Shown: one piece after another, positions 1-8,940 of the stretch | Layout: each line of letters opens with the position of its first letter | Numbering within the stretch: the first letter of the stretch is position 1 | Origin: Syntrophomonadaceae bacterium | GTDB lineage: Bacteria > Bacillota > PH28-bin88 | Direction: 5' to 3' | NCBI GenBank assembly: GCA_018333865.1 | Contig: JAGXSE010000001.1 | Location: 1-64,000 of the forward strand | Length of the DNA stretch: 64,000 nucleotides | The notes under the pieces: model-generated | Databases searched by the model: none | What the model was told of the DNA's origin: nothing | What the model saw: the letters and a program-made list of their open reading frames with translations, nothing else | Made by a program: the position numbers and the translations under genes

Positions 1-230
1 AATAAAGGGCTGGTTTAAGGCACTAAGGAGCAGAAGCCAAAAGGCCCGACGCCTCACATGGGGAAGGTTTCAGCGACTAATCGAAACGTGGGTTCCCAAA
101 GCAAGGATACTGCATCCATATCCCAGCGAAAGGCTTTGCGTCACATACCCGAGGTAAGAGCCGTATGAGGTAATTCCTCACGTACGGATCTGTGCGGGGG
201 GCGCCCGGTAACGGGCGTTCCTACCGTGAT
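1..230 (+). mobile_element. Group II intron, 3' end (left-truncated by window)
   Basis: The segment ends a group II intron that enters from the left. The tail of the intron-encoded protein stops at 157. A domain V hairpin follows at about 158-191: it begins GAGCCGTATG, has a GGTAATTCC tip and returns through CACGTACGGATC, as domain V does. A GC-rich domain VI hairpin (about 197-226) carries the arms CGCCCG and CGGGCG and leads to a 3' end near 228-231. Domains I-IV and the 5' end lie outside the window, so the class and completeness cannot be judged. The exact 3' splice junction is an estimate. Confidence 0.88.
2..157 (+). CDS. Group II intron reverse transcriptase/maturase, C-terminal end (partial)
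   Basis: The open frame enters from the left edge and stops at TAA 155-157, giving 51 residues. They include RSQKARRLTWGRF and end in a WVPKARILHPYPSERL segment, which is the typical extreme C-terminus of bacterial group II intron-encoded proteins. In these proteins the reverse transcriptase and maturase (domain X) regions reverse-transcribe and help splice the intron. No HNH endonuclease motif is seen at this end, which suggests an endonuclease-less type. The stop codon abuts domain V of the intron. The reverse transcriptase core is not in the window, so activity cannot be assessed. Confidence 0.85.
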   Translation: MKGWFKALRSRSQKARRLTWGRFQRLIETWVPKARILHPYPSERLCVTYPR

Positions 231-286
231 TTCTGTGTTGACAAAATAATCCTTTATATGCTACCCTCAAAACGAGGGGTGATGGT

Positions 287-397
287 ATGCCAAGAGCCGC
301 AAGAAAAAAAAGCAGCACAGGTATCTACCATAAGAACACAAAAGAACCGTCCCCTTGTGGGCACCTTGTGGGCAATAAGGAAGTTGATTCTTTCTAA
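287..397 (+). pseudogene. Remnant of REP-associated tyrosine (IS200-like) transposase
   Basis: ATG 287 opens a frame whose first 15 residues, MPRAARKKSSTGIYH, match the conserved start of the REP-associated tyrosine transposase family (Y1 transposase). Right after this the reading changes to an unrelated tail and stops at 395-397. The tail reads through AAAGAACCGTCCCCT, a type of sequence often seen at the ends of such elements. This suggests an internal deletion that joined codon 15 to the 3' terminus. The HUH motif and catalytic tyrosine are absent, so the product cannot be active. A GTGGGCACC/GTGGGCAAT near-duplication follows at 358-375. Family recognition is from memory of the N-terminus. 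Confidence 0.6.
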
Positions 398-412
398 TTA
401 TTTAAGTATAAT
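384..412 (+). promoter_or_regulatory. Sigma-A promoter of rpsO
   Basis: TTGATT (384-389), a 17-base spacer and TATAAT (407-412) form a near-consensus vegetative promoter. The transcript would start near 419 and carry an approximately 90-base leader before rpsO, long enough for S15 autoregulatory structure, although no specific fold was established. The -35 box overlaps the end of the transposase remnant. Confidence 0.6.
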
Positions 413-507
413 AGACACGGGTAAAAAATGAACCATCTGCTAGGAAGATTGTACTCCGGCTTTTTTCTTGGCTTGTGGGGATTAGGAAAAGAAGGAGGTG
501 AAGTTGT

Positions 508-777
508 ATGTCTTTGTCCGGCGAAAAAAAGCAGGCACTGATTGAAAAGTTCAGGTTGCATGAAAATGATACCGGCTCCCCGGAAGTCCAGATTGCAATT
601 TTAACGGAAAGAATCAACCATTTGACGGAACATCTGCGTTTTCATAAAAAAGACCATCATTCCCGTCGCGGGTTGCTGAAAATGGTTGGCCAGCGCAGAG
701 GGCTGCTTAATTATCTCAAAAACAGTGAAGTTGAACGATATCGACATATGATTGAAGTGTTAGGGCTTAGAAGGTAA
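508..777 (+). CDS. rpsO: 30S ribosomal protein S15
   Basis: The 89-residue product is the usual S15 length and carries the family core [15 protein letters not shown] near residues 22-36, followed by the conserved [15 protein letters not shown] segment. S15 binds 16S rRNA early in assembly of the small-subunit platform. An AAGGAGGTG site eight to ten bases upstream supports ATG 508. It is followed by a hairpin terminator and then pnp, the arrangement found in very many bacteria. The gene directly follows mobile-element debris but looks intact. Confidence 0.98.
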   Translation: MSLSGEKKQALIEKFRLHENDTGSPEVQIAILTERINHLTEHLRFHKKDHHSRRGLLKMVGQRRGLLNYLKNSEVERYRHMIEVLGLRR

Positions 778-780
778 GCA

Positions 781-806
781 GGGGCGATAAGCCCCTCTTT
801 TTTTTT
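781..806 (+). terminator. Rho-independent terminator after rpsO
   Basis: GGGGC and GCCCC arms around a GATAA loop are followed by a run of nine T. It lies between rpsO and pnp and may reduce read-through into pnp. Confidence 0.75.
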
Positions 807-908
807 CTCTTGTTTTGCTGGTATTTTTTACACATGATGAAGGAAATAATAATAAAAAAGTCGAAGCTTACAAGGTGGATAAAATGGGAAGAGGAGGGCA
901 TCATTAGC

Positions 909-3080
909 GTGACCGATAATATGCAGCCAATACTGCGCAAATCATTGTCCCTTGCAGATCGAACTATTAATCTGGAAACAGGCCGGTTTGCAAAACAAGC
1001 AGGGGGCGCGGTGTTAGTAGAAAGTGGAGATACGGTTGTCTTAGTTACTGCTACGGCATCTACAGTTCCCCGGGAAGGAATTGATTTTTTCCCGTTGACG
1101 GTAGATTATGAAGAAAGGCTTTATGCTGTTGGAAAGATCCCTGGGGGATTTATTAAAAGGGAAGGGCGTCCGAGCGAAAAGGCTATCTTATCTTCACGAT
1201 TGATAGATCGCCCCATTAGACCTTTGTTTCCAAAAAATTACCGCAATGATGTGCATATTGTTGCAACTGTTATGTCTGTTGATCAAAACAGCCCTCCCGA
1301 GATTTTGGCAATAATTGGGGCGTCTGCGGCACTTGCTATTTCGGAAATACCATTTTTGCAGACTATTGGAGCGGTAATCATCGGATTAAATGACGGTAAA
1401 ATAATTATTAATCCAACATTAGATATGGCCGACAAGAGCAGTTTGCATTTAGTTGTTGCAGGAACAGGTGATGCCGTCATGATGGTTGAGGCTGGTGCCA
1501 GGGAGGTGCCGGAACCCGTTATTCTGGATGCCATCATGACAGGTCATGACAATATTAAAAAGATTGTCCACTTTATTGATGAATTCCGGACCGAGGCACT
1601 ATCGTTAGGATTGGCAAAAGTTAAAAATAACTTGGAGACTAATGACGTTCACGCCGAATTGGAATTGGAACTGGAGTCGAAAATTAAGCCTGAGCTTTTG
1701 CAGGTTATCAAAACTGCTATTTCAGAAAAATGGAAAAAACTACAAAGAGAAGCTGCAATCAATGAGGTTAAGGATAATCTATTCGCCCGGCTTATACAGG
1801 ACTATCAGGAACGCCTGGCCCAAACGCCTGATTTAGCAAAAAAATTCAAGGAAATTATTAGCAAATCAGAAAAAGCAGTGGTTCGGGACTTGATGATCAT
1901 GGAGAAGCTCAGAGTTGACGGCAGAGGAATGGACGAGGTCAGGCCTATTTCTTGTGAAGTTGGTGTTTTGCCGCGGACTCATGGTTCAGGGGTTTTTGTC
2001 AGAGGGGAAACCCAGATACTTAATGTAGCCACACTTGGAGCAGTTGGGGACGAGCAGATCCTGGACGGATTAGGGGTTGAAGAATCTAAGCGCTACATGC
2101 ATCACTATAACTTCCCCCCGTTTAGTGTAGGCGAAACCAGGCCAATGCGCGGACCAGGCCGGAGAGAAATAGGTCATGGCGCCCTGGCTGAAAGAGCTTT
2201 GGAACCTGTGCTGCCGTCAGAAGAAGAATTTCCTTATACTATTCGCCTGGTTTCTGAAGTGCTGGGTTCAAACGGCTCTACTTCAATGGGTTCTGTTTGT
2301 GCCAGCACATTATCCTTGATGGATGCTGGAGTGCCTATCAAGGCTCCGGTTGCCGGTGTCGCCATGGGCTTAATTAAAGATGATGCCGGGTTTGCGATCC
2401 TGACAGATATTCAAGGAATTGAAGATGCATTAGGCGATATGGATTTTAAAGTTGCGGGCACAGCAAAAGGGATCACTGCCCTCCAGATGGACATAAAAAT
2501 TCAGGGCATCGATGAAAGTATTCTAAACAAAGCTCTGGAACAAGCATACCGGGGCAGGATGCATATCATGGAAAAAATGCTGGAAACCATTAAGGAGCCC
2601 AGAAAGGAACTGTCTCCTTTTGCACCAAGAATTATCCGGACTGTCATAGACCCCGATAAGATCAGGGGTATTATCGGTCCGGGAGGTAAAATTATTAAGA
2701 AGATCATTGAAGAAACTGGAGTGGAAATCGATATCGAAGACGATGGCAGAGTTTTCATTGCGGCAATAGACCAGGCTGCAGGTCAGAAAGCAATGCACAT
2801 CATTGAGTGTTTAATACAGGATGTCCAGGTTGGTAAAACCTATGTTGGAAAGGTTACCAAGATAATGGATTTTGGGGCATTCGTTGAGGTTATTCCTGGC
2901 GTATTGGGAGTTCCGGGCAAAGAAGGTCTTGTGCACATTTCCCAGCTGGCAGAGGAACGTGTCGGCAAGGTTGAAGACGTGGTAAGGGAAGGCGATGAAA
3001 TACTCGTTAAAGCCATTGGATTTGACCAGCAAGGCCGCCTGAAACTTTCCCGCAAAGAAGCTTTGCGCGCCAAAAAATGA
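909..3080 (+). CDS. pnp: Polyribonucleotide nucleotidyltransferase (PNPase)
   Basis: The product is a 723-residue phosphorolytic 3'-5' exoribonuclease of RNA decay. Two RNase PH-like domains flank an all-alpha linker; the second contains [15 protein letters not shown] near its end. A KH domain with [15 protein letters not shown] follows, and a C-terminal S1 domain runs from about [18 protein letters not shown] 909 is chosen because a GAGGAGGG site lies about ten bases before it and the N-terminus then has the usual length. An upstream in-frame TTG at 810 would add 33 unusual residues. The gene follows rpsO as in most Firmicutes. Nothing looks damaged. Confidence 0.97.
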   Translation: MTDNMQPILRKSLSLADRTINLETGRFAKQAGGAVLVESGDTVVLVTATASTVPREGIDFFPLTVDYEERLYAVGKIPGGFIKREGRPSEKAILSSRLIDRPIRPLFPKNYRNDVHIVATVMSVDQNSPPEILAIIGASAALAISEIPFLQTIGAVIIGLNDGKIIINPTLDMADKSSLHLVVAGTGDAVMMVEAGAREVPEPVILDAIMTGHDNIKKIVHFIDEFRTEALSLGLAKVKNNLETNDVHAELELELESKIKPELLQVIKTAISEKWKKLQREAAINEVKDNLFARLIQDYQERLAQTPDLAKKFKEIISKSEKAVVRDLMIMEKLRVDGRGMDEVRPISCEVGVLPRTHGSGVFVRGETQILNVATLGAVGDEQILDGLGVEESKRYMHHYNFPPFSVGETRPMRGPGRREIGHGALAERALEPVLPSEEEFPYTIRLVSEVLGSNGSTSMGSVCASTLSLMDAGVPIKAPVAGVAMGLIKDDAGFAILTDIQGIEDALGDMDFKVAGTAKGITALQMDIKIQGIDESILNKALEQAYRGRMHIMEKMLETIKEPRKELSPFAPRIIRTVIDPDKIRGIIGPGGKIIKKIIEETGVEIDIEDDGRVFIAAIDQAAGQKAMHIIECLIQDVQVGKTYVGKVTKIMDFGAFVEVIPGVLGVPGKEGLVHISQLAEERVGKVEDVVREGDEILVKAIGFDQQGRLKLSRKEALRAKK

Positions 3081-3099
3081 TCAGTAAATCCCTTCAAAA

Positions 3100-3126
3100 A
3101 CCTGGGTATTACGCCCCGGTTTTTTT
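3100..3126 (+). terminator. Terminator after pnp
   Basis: An imperfect hairpin (ACCTGGG and CCCCGGT arms with one mismatch) is followed by seven T, 20 bases after the pnp stop codon. Confidence 0.6.
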
Positions 3127-3222
3127 ATGTTCTTTTTACGGCAAAAAGGAGATGGTTTTGTTTGCAGGAAAAATAACGCATTAATAGAATTGAATAATTT
3201 AATGAAATAATAAGGCAATTAA

Positions 3223-3342
3223 AGAGGCTTTTATATTACACAAGGCAACAAGGTTCAGGCGGCAAAATTGCTCGGCAGCTATCGTGCCTGGCCATACCGG
3301 AAAATATCCCAGCACAACTTGGAAAATTACGAGGAGGAATAG
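3223..3342 (+). pseudogene. Remnant of a Fis-type HTH end of a sigma-54-dependent regulator
   Basis: An open stretch without a start codon ends at TAG 3340-3342. It encodes TQGNKVQAAKLLG followed by a degenerate YRAWPYRKI segment. The family pattern is GNK..AAKLLGI.R..LYRK, the recognition region of the Fis-type helix-turn-helix at the C-terminus of NtrC-type activators. A frame stop at 3220-3222 precedes it and no AAA+ domain is found. Two conserved positions are changed (G-S-Y for G-I-S, P for L). The remnant runs into the ribosome-binding site of the flavoprotein at 3345. It probably marks a recombination scar. Confidence 0.55.
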
Positions 3343-3344
3343 AA

Positions 3345-3998
3345 ATGAGAATCCTGGCTATTAACGGCAGTCCCCGTAAGGGAAAAAACACAGCTCAAAT
3401 GCTTTCTGCTGCATTGCAGGAAGCCGAGGTGCTTGGTGCCCAAACCGAGTTGATCGAAATCAGCGATTTCAAGATTGAGTACTGCCAGGGCTGCAACAAA
3501 TGTCTGAGACAGGATGCCTGTTCAATATCCAATGACGACACCTCTTTATTGCTAGAAAAGATGCGCAACGCAGATGGCATTTTGCTGGGGTCCCCCGTTT
3601 ATTTTGGGAATGTTACCGGGCAATTAAAGACTCTTATTGACCGCACAAGGAGCCTCCACATGGTTCGAAACGCCCTGCAAGGAAAAGTGGGTGGCGCATT
3701 AGTCCAGGCTGGTTTGCGCCACGGCGGTCAGGAAGCTGCGTTGGCCTTTTTGGAAAAATATCTTCGCAGCCAGGGGCTGACCCTTGTAGAAGGATTTGAG
3801 GCATGGGGGGAAGCTGAGCCCCGTTCCTTGTTTTCCAGCGGAACAATGGGCACTTTGTACAGAGATTCTGATGAGCAAGGCAAGCCTCTCTGGTTTAAAG
3901 GAGTAATGGAAGACTGTCTGACAGTAAAAGCCTGCCGCTTATTGGGGAAAAATATGGTTAAAATGTTTAAAACTCTATCTGGAGGCCGGAATTGTTAA
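3345..3998 (+). CDS. Iron-sulfur flavoprotein / NADPH-dependent FMN reductase family
   Basis: The 217-residue product has a flavodoxin-like fold. INGSPRKGKNT near residues 6-16 is the FMN phosphate-binding loop, and GSPVYFGNVTGQLKTLIDR near residues 84-102 is the second FMN-binding loop. CQGCNKCLRQDAC near residues 47-59 is the compact cysteine motif of the iron-sulfur flavoprotein family, which binds a [4Fe-4S] cluster next to FMN. The likely role is one- or two-electron transfer from ferredoxin or NAD(P)H to an unknown acceptor. A GAGGAGG site precedes ATG 3345. It stands alone behind a decayed regulator end and ahead of the Etf cluster. Confidence 0.85.
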   Translation: MRILAINGSPRKGKNTAQMLSAALQEAEVLGAQTELIEISDFKIEYCQGCNKCLRQDACSISNDDTSLLLEKMRNADGILLGSPVYFGNVTGQLKTLIDRTRSLHMVRNALQGKVGGALVQAGLRHGGQEAALAFLEKYLRSQGLTLVEGFEAWGEAEPRSLFSSGTMGTLYRDSDEQGKPLWFKGVMEDCLTVKACRLLGKNMVKMFKTLSGGRNC

Positions 3999-4094
3999 AA
4001 ATGGCATGGCAAATGTTTATCTGGAGGTGAGATAGCGAGATTGTTGCGAAGCAAAGGTTTTGTCTAAGAGTAAATTCAATTGGGAGGCGAATTT

Positions 4095-4880
4095 ATGAAG
4101 ATTGTTGTATTGATGAAGCAAACCTTTGATACCGAGGCTAAGATCGTGGTCGACGGGTCTGGCAAAATTTCCGCGGATGGGATTCAGCATATTATTAACC
4201 CATATGATGAATATGCAATAGAAGAGGCAATCAGGATTAAAGAAAAACTGGGTGCTGGTGAAGTAATCCTGATTACTCTGGGAGGGGGCAAAGCTGAAGA
4301 GGCACTTCGCCAAGCTTTAGCCATGGGTGCAGACCGGGCGGTATTGCTCCGGGATGCAGCGTTTGATGGGGGAGACGAGCATACCTCGGCTGTTGCTCTG
4401 GCAGCCGCTGTAAAGCAAGTAGGATATGACCTGGTGCTTGGAGGCCAAATTGCCATTGATGACGGTTCTGCTCAAGTGGCTACAAGGGTAGCAGAAATAT
4501 TGGGATTGCCTCAGGTTAACGTAGTAACAAAAATAGAGTTAAACAACAACCAAGTAGTAGCTTATCGAGAAGCCGACGGTACAGTAGAAGTAGTGGAGGC
4601 AACTTTGCCGGCACTTATAACTGCCCAAAAAGGACTGAATGAACCCAGGTATCCTTCCCTGAAAGGGATCATGCAGGCCAAAAAGAAGGAGCTTAAGGTT
4701 TTAGGAGCCAATGACCTTGGCTTAAAGCCGGAAGAAGTAGGCGCAACAGGTGCAAAGACAAAAGTCCTTGGGTACTTCATGCCACCTGCAAGAAAATCCG
4801 GGCGGATGCTCCAGGGGGAACCTTCTGAAACTGCCGCAGAACTTGTTGCTTTGCTGAGGGAAGAGGCCAAACTTATTTAG
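4095..4880 (+). CDS. etfB: Electron transfer flavoprotein, beta subunit
   Basis: The 261-residue product starts MKIVVLMKQTFDTEAK and contains the GGGKAEEALRQALAMGADRA nucleotide-binding region near residues 65-84 and PRYPSLKGIMQAKKK near residues 186-200, both typical of EtfB. ATG 4095 is preferred to the upstream in-frame GTG at 4080 because GGGAGG lies immediately before it at proper spacing. EtfB pairs with EtfA to carry electrons between acyl-CoA dehydrogenases and other redox partners through FAD. It begins an operon etfB-etfA-hbd-crt-thl, all on this strand with gaps of 34 to 50 bases. Confidence 0.95.
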   Translation: MKIVVLMKQTFDTEAKIVVDGSGKISADGIQHIINPYDEYAIEEAIRIKEKLGAGEVILITLGGGKAEEALRQALAMGADRAVLLRDAAFDGGDEHTSAVALAAAVKQVGYDLVLGGQIAIDDGSAQVATRVAEILGLPQVNVVTKIELNNNQVVAYREADGTVEVVEATLPALITAQKGLNEPRYPSLKGIMQAKKKELKVLGANDLGLKPEEVGATGAKTKVLGYFMPPARKSGRMLQGEPSETAAELVALLREEAKLI

Positions 4881-4914
4881 TCTTATTTTATTAATTTTAG
4901 GGAGGTAAGCTGTA

Positions 4915-5898
4915 ATGGCTAATGGCATTTGGGTTTTTGCGGAACAACGCAACGGACAGCTGCGCAAAGTAGCTTATGAAATGATGTCAGCCGGCATTAA
5001 ATATGGCCACATCCTGAAACAAGAAGTTTGTGTAGTGGTTATTGGCAACAATATTTCCTGTGCTGTTGAGAAAATTGCAGAACATGGCGTAAACAAGGTT
5101 TTTGTCGCTGAACACCCTCAGCTGGAGACCTATACTACTGACGGATATGCACAGGTTTTAGCAGACCTGGTTAAAGAATATCAACCAGCTGCACTGTTCA
5201 TGGGCAATACAGCTATTGGAAAGGATCTGGCCCCCCGGGTGGCCGAAAGAATTGGTACTGGTTTAATTACTGACTGCATAGCTGTTGAACTTCAGGGAGC
5301 AGATTTTGTCTTTACACGGCCAATTTATGCAGGAAAAGCCTTTGCAAAGGTGATGTGTCCTGCCGCCAGACCGGTAATGGCTACTTTCCGGCCCAATGTA
5401 TTGGGTAGCGAAGAAATGAGAACATCTGAAAAACCCCAACTAATTCAGGTAGAGGTCAATATTCATGACGAGGCTATTCGTACCAAAGTGCGGGAAGTTT
5501 TAGAAAAATCTACCGGACGCGTTGAATTAACTGAAGCAGATATAATTATTTCCGGCGGAAGAGGAATGAAAGGTCCGGAAAACTTTGCCATGCTTGAACA
5601 GCTTGCAGACACCTTTGGAGCAGCGGTAGGAGCTTCCAGGGCAGCTGTTGATGCAGGCTGGCGAGAACACCAGTATCAGGTTGGGCAAACTGGGAAAACG
5701 GTATCACCCGCCCTTTACATTGCCTGTGGAATTTCAGGCGCTATCCAGCACCTGGCCGGAATGTCTTCATCGAAACATATTGTTGCCATCAATAAGGACC
5801 CAGAAGCAAATATTTTTAAAGTTGCAGACTACGGTATTGCTGATGACCTGTTCAAGGTTCTTCCAATACTGAAGGAAGAAATAAAAAAGGTAATGTGA
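4915..5898 (+). CDS. etfA: Electron transfer flavoprotein, alpha subunit
   Basis: The 327-residue product is the common short EtfA, without the N-terminal ferredoxin domain found in some anaerobes. The C-terminal FAD domain shows [20 protein letters not shown] near residues 257-276 and [17 protein letters not shown], the standard FAD-binding signature. It starts at ATG 4915 after a GGGAGG site and follows etfB by 34 bases. It makes a heterodimer with EtfB. No electron-bifurcating acyl-CoA dehydrogenase (bcd) lies in this window, so its dehydrogenase partner must be encoded elsewhere. Confidence 0.95.
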   Translation: MANGIWVFAEQRNGQLRKVAYEMMSAGIKYGHILKQEVCVVVIGNNISCAVEKIAEHGVNKVFVAEHPQLETYTTDGYAQVLADLVKEYQPAALFMGNTAIGKDLAPRVAERIGTGLITDCIAVELQGADFVFTRPIYAGKAFAKVMCPAARPVMATFRPNVLGSEEMRTSEKPQLIQVEVNIHDEAIRTKVREVLEKSTGRVELTEADIIISGGRGMKGPENFAMLEQLADTFGAAVGASRAAVDAGWREHQYQVGQTGKTVSPALYIACGISGAIQHLAGMSSSKHIVAINKDPEANIFKVADYGIADDLFKVLPILKEEIKKVM

Positions 5899-5936
5899 TA
5901 TTTTAAGGTTAGTAAAACAAGAAGGAGAGCGGTTCT

Positions 5937-6791
5937 ATGGCTTTTGAAAAAATACTGGTTATCGGTGCTGGCCAAATGGGTAGCGGCATTGCGCAAGTAG
6001 CGGCTCAGTCAGGTCTGATCGTGTATCTGAATGATGTGTCTGAGATTTTTATTAAAAAAGGCGTGGCCTCTATTGAAAAAAATCTGGCCCGGATTGTAGA
6101 AAAAGGAAAAATGGCCACTGAAGAAAAGACGGCAGTAATGGAAAGAGTTCATCCTCTTGCCAGCCTTGCGGAAATTCCCCCTGTGGATTTGGTAATTGAG
6201 GCAGTGAGCGAAAACCTGCAAATAAAGGCAGACCTTTTCAAGCGGCTGGACCAGGCTTGCCCTGAATCAACAATTTTTGCCAGCAACACGTCTTCTTTGC
6301 CGATAACTGAATTGGCCTCTTTGACTTCCCGGCCTGACAGATTTATTGGCATGCACTTTTTTAACCCTGTCCCAGTAATGCAGCTAGTAGAAGTAATTAA
6401 AGGTTTGGCCACCTCCGATGCTGTTGCCCAAGCTATTTTTAATCTTGCCGTAAAACTGGGCAAGGTTCCCGTTATGGTTAATGACTTTCCTGGTTTTGCT
6501 GCCAACAGGATCCTCTTACCAATGATTAATGAGGCGATCTATTGTGTTTACGAGGGTGTTGCAAGTGTTGAGGGCATTGACCAGGTAATGAAACTTGGGA
6601 TGAACCACCCCATGGGTCCACTGGCACTGGCGGATTTAATTGGTCTTGACACCTGCCTGGCAATCATGGAAGTACTTTACCGGGGATTCGGCGATTCTAA
6701 ATACCGGCCCTGCCCTCTATTAACAAAATATGTAAAAGCAGGTTGGCTGGGCAGAAAAACCGGCAAAGGATTTTATGATTACAGCAAATAA
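5937..6791 (+). CDS. hbd: 3-hydroxybutyryl-CoA dehydrogenase
   Basis: The 284-residue product has the usual length for this family. The N-terminal Rossmann fold carries [16 protein letters not shown] near residues 8-23. [15 protein letters not shown] near residues 138-152 holds the catalytic histidine, and the C-terminal dimerisation domain contains [15 protein letters not shown]. It interconverts acetoacetyl-CoA and 3-hydroxybutyryl-CoA using NAD(P)H. It is placed between etfA and a crotonase and follows an AAGGAGAG site. With crt and thl it forms the clostridial C4 route used in either butyrate formation or short-chain fatty acid oxidation. Confidence 0.95.
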   Translation: MAFEKILVIGAGQMGSGIAQVAAQSGLIVYLNDVSEIFIKKGVASIEKNLARIVEKGKMATEEKTAVMERVHPLASLAEIPPVDLVIEAVSENLQIKADLFKRLDQACPESTIFASNTSSLPITELASLTSRPDRFIGMHFFNPVPVMQLVEVIKGLATSDAVAQAIFNLAVKLGKVPVMVNDFPGFAANRILLPMINEAIYCVYEGVASVEGIDQVMKLGMNHPMGPLALADLIGLDTCLAIMEVLYRGFGDSKYRPCPLLTKYVKAGWLGRKTGKGFYDYSK

Positions 6792-6841
6792 GCCAATTGT
6801 GACAAGAAGGATCTATTTTACTGGAATGGAGGTTTTATGCC

Positions 6842-7621
6842 TTGCAGTATGAAAACATAATTTTGGAGACAGACAATAACCTGGCTGTAATAACCATAAA
6901 CAGACCGAAAGCCCTTAATGCGCTAAACTTCGCAACATTGGGCGAATTGGCTCAAGCATTGGATGAAACCGAAAAGAATGAAAACATTGCAGCTTTAATT
7001 ATTTCGGGACAAGGGGAAAAGGCTTTTGTAGCTGGAGCAGATATTTCTTTTATGAAAGATCTTAATCCCATTCAGGCGCGTGAATATGCAATCCTTGGCC
7101 AGATGTTGATGCGAAAGATTGAGAATTTCTCCAAACCGGTTATTGCAGCAGTAAACGGCTTCGCCCTTGGCGGAGGTTGTGAACTGGCGATGAGCTGTGA
7201 CATTAGAATCGCCGCCGAAAATGCCAGGTTTGGGCAGCCTGAGGTTTTATTAGGAGTTACGCCAGGTTTTTCAGGAACACAACGACTTCCCCGTTTAATT
7301 GGCAAAGGTAATGCTCTCCAATTAATGATGACAGGCGAACAGATTTCAGCCCAAAGAGCCTTCGAAATTGGGCTTGTGAATGAAGTTGTTCCCGCAAGCG
7401 AATTGCTGCCCAGGGCCAAAGCCCTTGCGAGCAAAATTGCTGCGAATAGCCCATTTGCTTTAAAATTAGTAAAGGAAGCAGTAAATAATGGCCTGGAGAT
7501 GGAGATTAACAGGGCCATTGCCTTTGAAGCCGAACTTTTCTCTTTATGTTTCGCTTCTCCCGAGCAAAAAGAAGGAATGGCCGCATTTTTAGAAAAGCGT
7601 AAACCGAATTTCCGTAAATAG
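6842..7621 (+). CDS. crt: Enoyl-CoA hydratase / crotonase
   Basis: The 259-residue product belongs to the crotonase superfamily. FVAGADISFMKD near residues 62-73 forms the oxyanion hole region. ALGGGCELAMSCDIRIA near residues 105-121 and QPEVLLGVTPGFSGTQRL near residues 130-147 each carry one of the two acid/base glutamates of hydratases. It should hydrate crotonyl-CoA. TTG 6842 is taken as the start because GGAGG at 6828-6832 lies nine bases upstream; the ATG at 6837 is out of frame. It sits between hbd and thl. Confidence 0.94.
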   Translation: MQYENIILETDNNLAVITINRPKALNALNFATLGELAQALDETEKNENIAALIISGQGEKAFVAGADISFMKDLNPIQAREYAILGQMLMRKIENFSKPVIAAVNGFALGGGCELAMSCDIRIAAENARFGQPEVLLGVTPGFSGTQRLPRLIGKGNALQLMMTGEQISAQRAFEIGLVNEVVPASELLPRAKALASKIAANSPFALKLVKEAVNNGLEMEINRAIAFEAELFSLCFASPEQKEGMAAFLEKRKPNFRK

Positions 7622-7655
7622 GCTTTTAAATTTAAACGAGACAGGGGTGTATTAA

Positions 7656-8834
7656 TTGCAGGAAGTTGTAATTGTGGGGGCAGTAAGAACTCCGATTGGT
7701 AATATTGGCGGAGCTCTAAAAGATCTTTCGGCGATAGAGCTTGGCGCTATTACGGTAAAGGAAGCAATGCGCAGGGTTAACCTTGACCCGGGTGAAGTTT
7801 CTGAAGTGATTTTTGGTAATGTATTGCAGGCCGGGCTGGGCCAGAATCCTGCCAGGCAAATAGCCATTAAAGCCGGAATACCTGACAGCACCCCGTCATT
7901 TACTATCAACAAGGTCTGTGGCTCGGGTCTGAAAACAGTAAGCTTGGGAGTACAGGCAATACTGGCTGGGGATGCAGATATCGTTATCGCAGGCGGTTGT
8001 GAGAACATGAGCATGGCTCCATACCTGTTAAACGAGGCCCGGTGGGGTATGCGCATGGGAGATGGAAAAATAATTGATTCTATGATCAAGGATGGGCTTT
8101 GGTGTGCTTTCGGCAATGTACACATGGGAATAACAGCTGAAAATATTGCCGAAAAGTATAATATCACCCGGGAGGAACAAGATGAGTTTGCTGCTCTTAG
8201 CCAGCAAAAGGCTGTGGCAGCAATTGAACAAGGAAGGTTTAAGGAAGAGATTGTACCTGTCAGCATCCCCCAAAAAAAGGGAGAGGTCAAAGCCTTTGAC
8301 ACCGATGAATTTCCTAAACCTGGCACTACAGTGGAAAGTTTGCAAAAATTGCGTCCGGCATTTAAACAGGGAGGGACAGTTACTGCTGGAAATGCCTCTG
8401 GCATAAATGACGGTGCAGCGTGTATAGTTTTAATGTCGGCGGAAACTGCTAACCAAAAAGGGTTGCAACCCTTGGCGAGAATTAAGAGTTATGCTTCGGC
8501 CGGTGTTGACCCGTCCGTTATGGGAACCGGTCCTGTCCCAGCAACACGAAGAGCCTTGGCTAAAGCAGGGTTAACAGTAGCAGATCTGGACCTGATTGAA
8601 GCCAATGAAGCTTTCGCGGTTCAGGCCATAAGTGTTGCTAAAGAATTAAAACTCCCTGCAGAAATTGTAAACGTAAACGGCGGCGCAATTGCTCTCGGAC
8701 ATCCGATTGGCGCCAGTGGTGCGAGGGTATTAACCACTTTACTCTATGAATTGAAGCGAAGAGAAGCAAAATACGGATTGGCAACACTTTGCATAGGTGG
8801 CGGCCAAGGTGTAGCTATGATAGTGGAACGATAG
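7656..8834 (+). CDS. thlA: Acetyl-CoA C-acetyltransferase (thiolase)
   Basis: The 392-residue product has the canonical thiolase length. The nucleophilic cysteine lies in [11 protein letters not shown] near residues 85-95, the histidine in [17 protein letters not shown], and the second catalytic cysteine in [14 protein letters not shown] near the C-terminus. It condenses two acetyl-CoA to acetoacetyl-CoA or performs the reverse. TTG 7656 is the only start that keeps the [15 protein letters not shown]-terminus. The gene closes the C4 operon and is followed by a strong terminator. Confidence 0.95.
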   Translation: MQEVVIVGAVRTPIGNIGGALKDLSAIELGAITVKEAMRRVNLDPGEVSEVIFGNVLQAGLGQNPARQIAIKAGIPDSTPSFTINKVCGSGLKTVSLGVQAILAGDADIVIAGGCENMSMAPYLLNEARWGMRMGDGKIIDSMIKDGLWCAFGNVHMGITAENIAEKYNITREEQDEFAALSQQKAVAAIEQGRFKEEIVPVSIPQKKGEVKAFDTDEFPKPGTTVESLQKLRPAFKQGGTVTAGNASGINDGAACIVLMSAETANQKGLQPLARIKSYASAGVDPSVMGTGPVPATRRALAKAGLTVADLDLIEANEAFAVQAISVAKELKLPAEIVNVNGGAIALGHPIGASGARVLTTLLYELKRREAKYGLATLCIGGGQGVAMIVER

Positions 8835-8858
8835 ACTTAGTTAATTGGTTTTATAACA

Positions 8859-8887
8859 GGCAATCTGAAGCCAGATTGCCTTTTTTC
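8859..8887 (+). terminator. Strong terminator closing the etf-hbd-crt-thl operon
   Basis: A perfect nine-base-pair stem (GGCAATCTG/CAGATTGCC) around an AAGC loop is followed by a T-rich run. Confidence 0.92.
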
Positions 8888-8940
8888 TTTTAATAACCGG
8901 GCTGATAGCTGAATATATTACTTGTATGGGAGGTGGAAGT

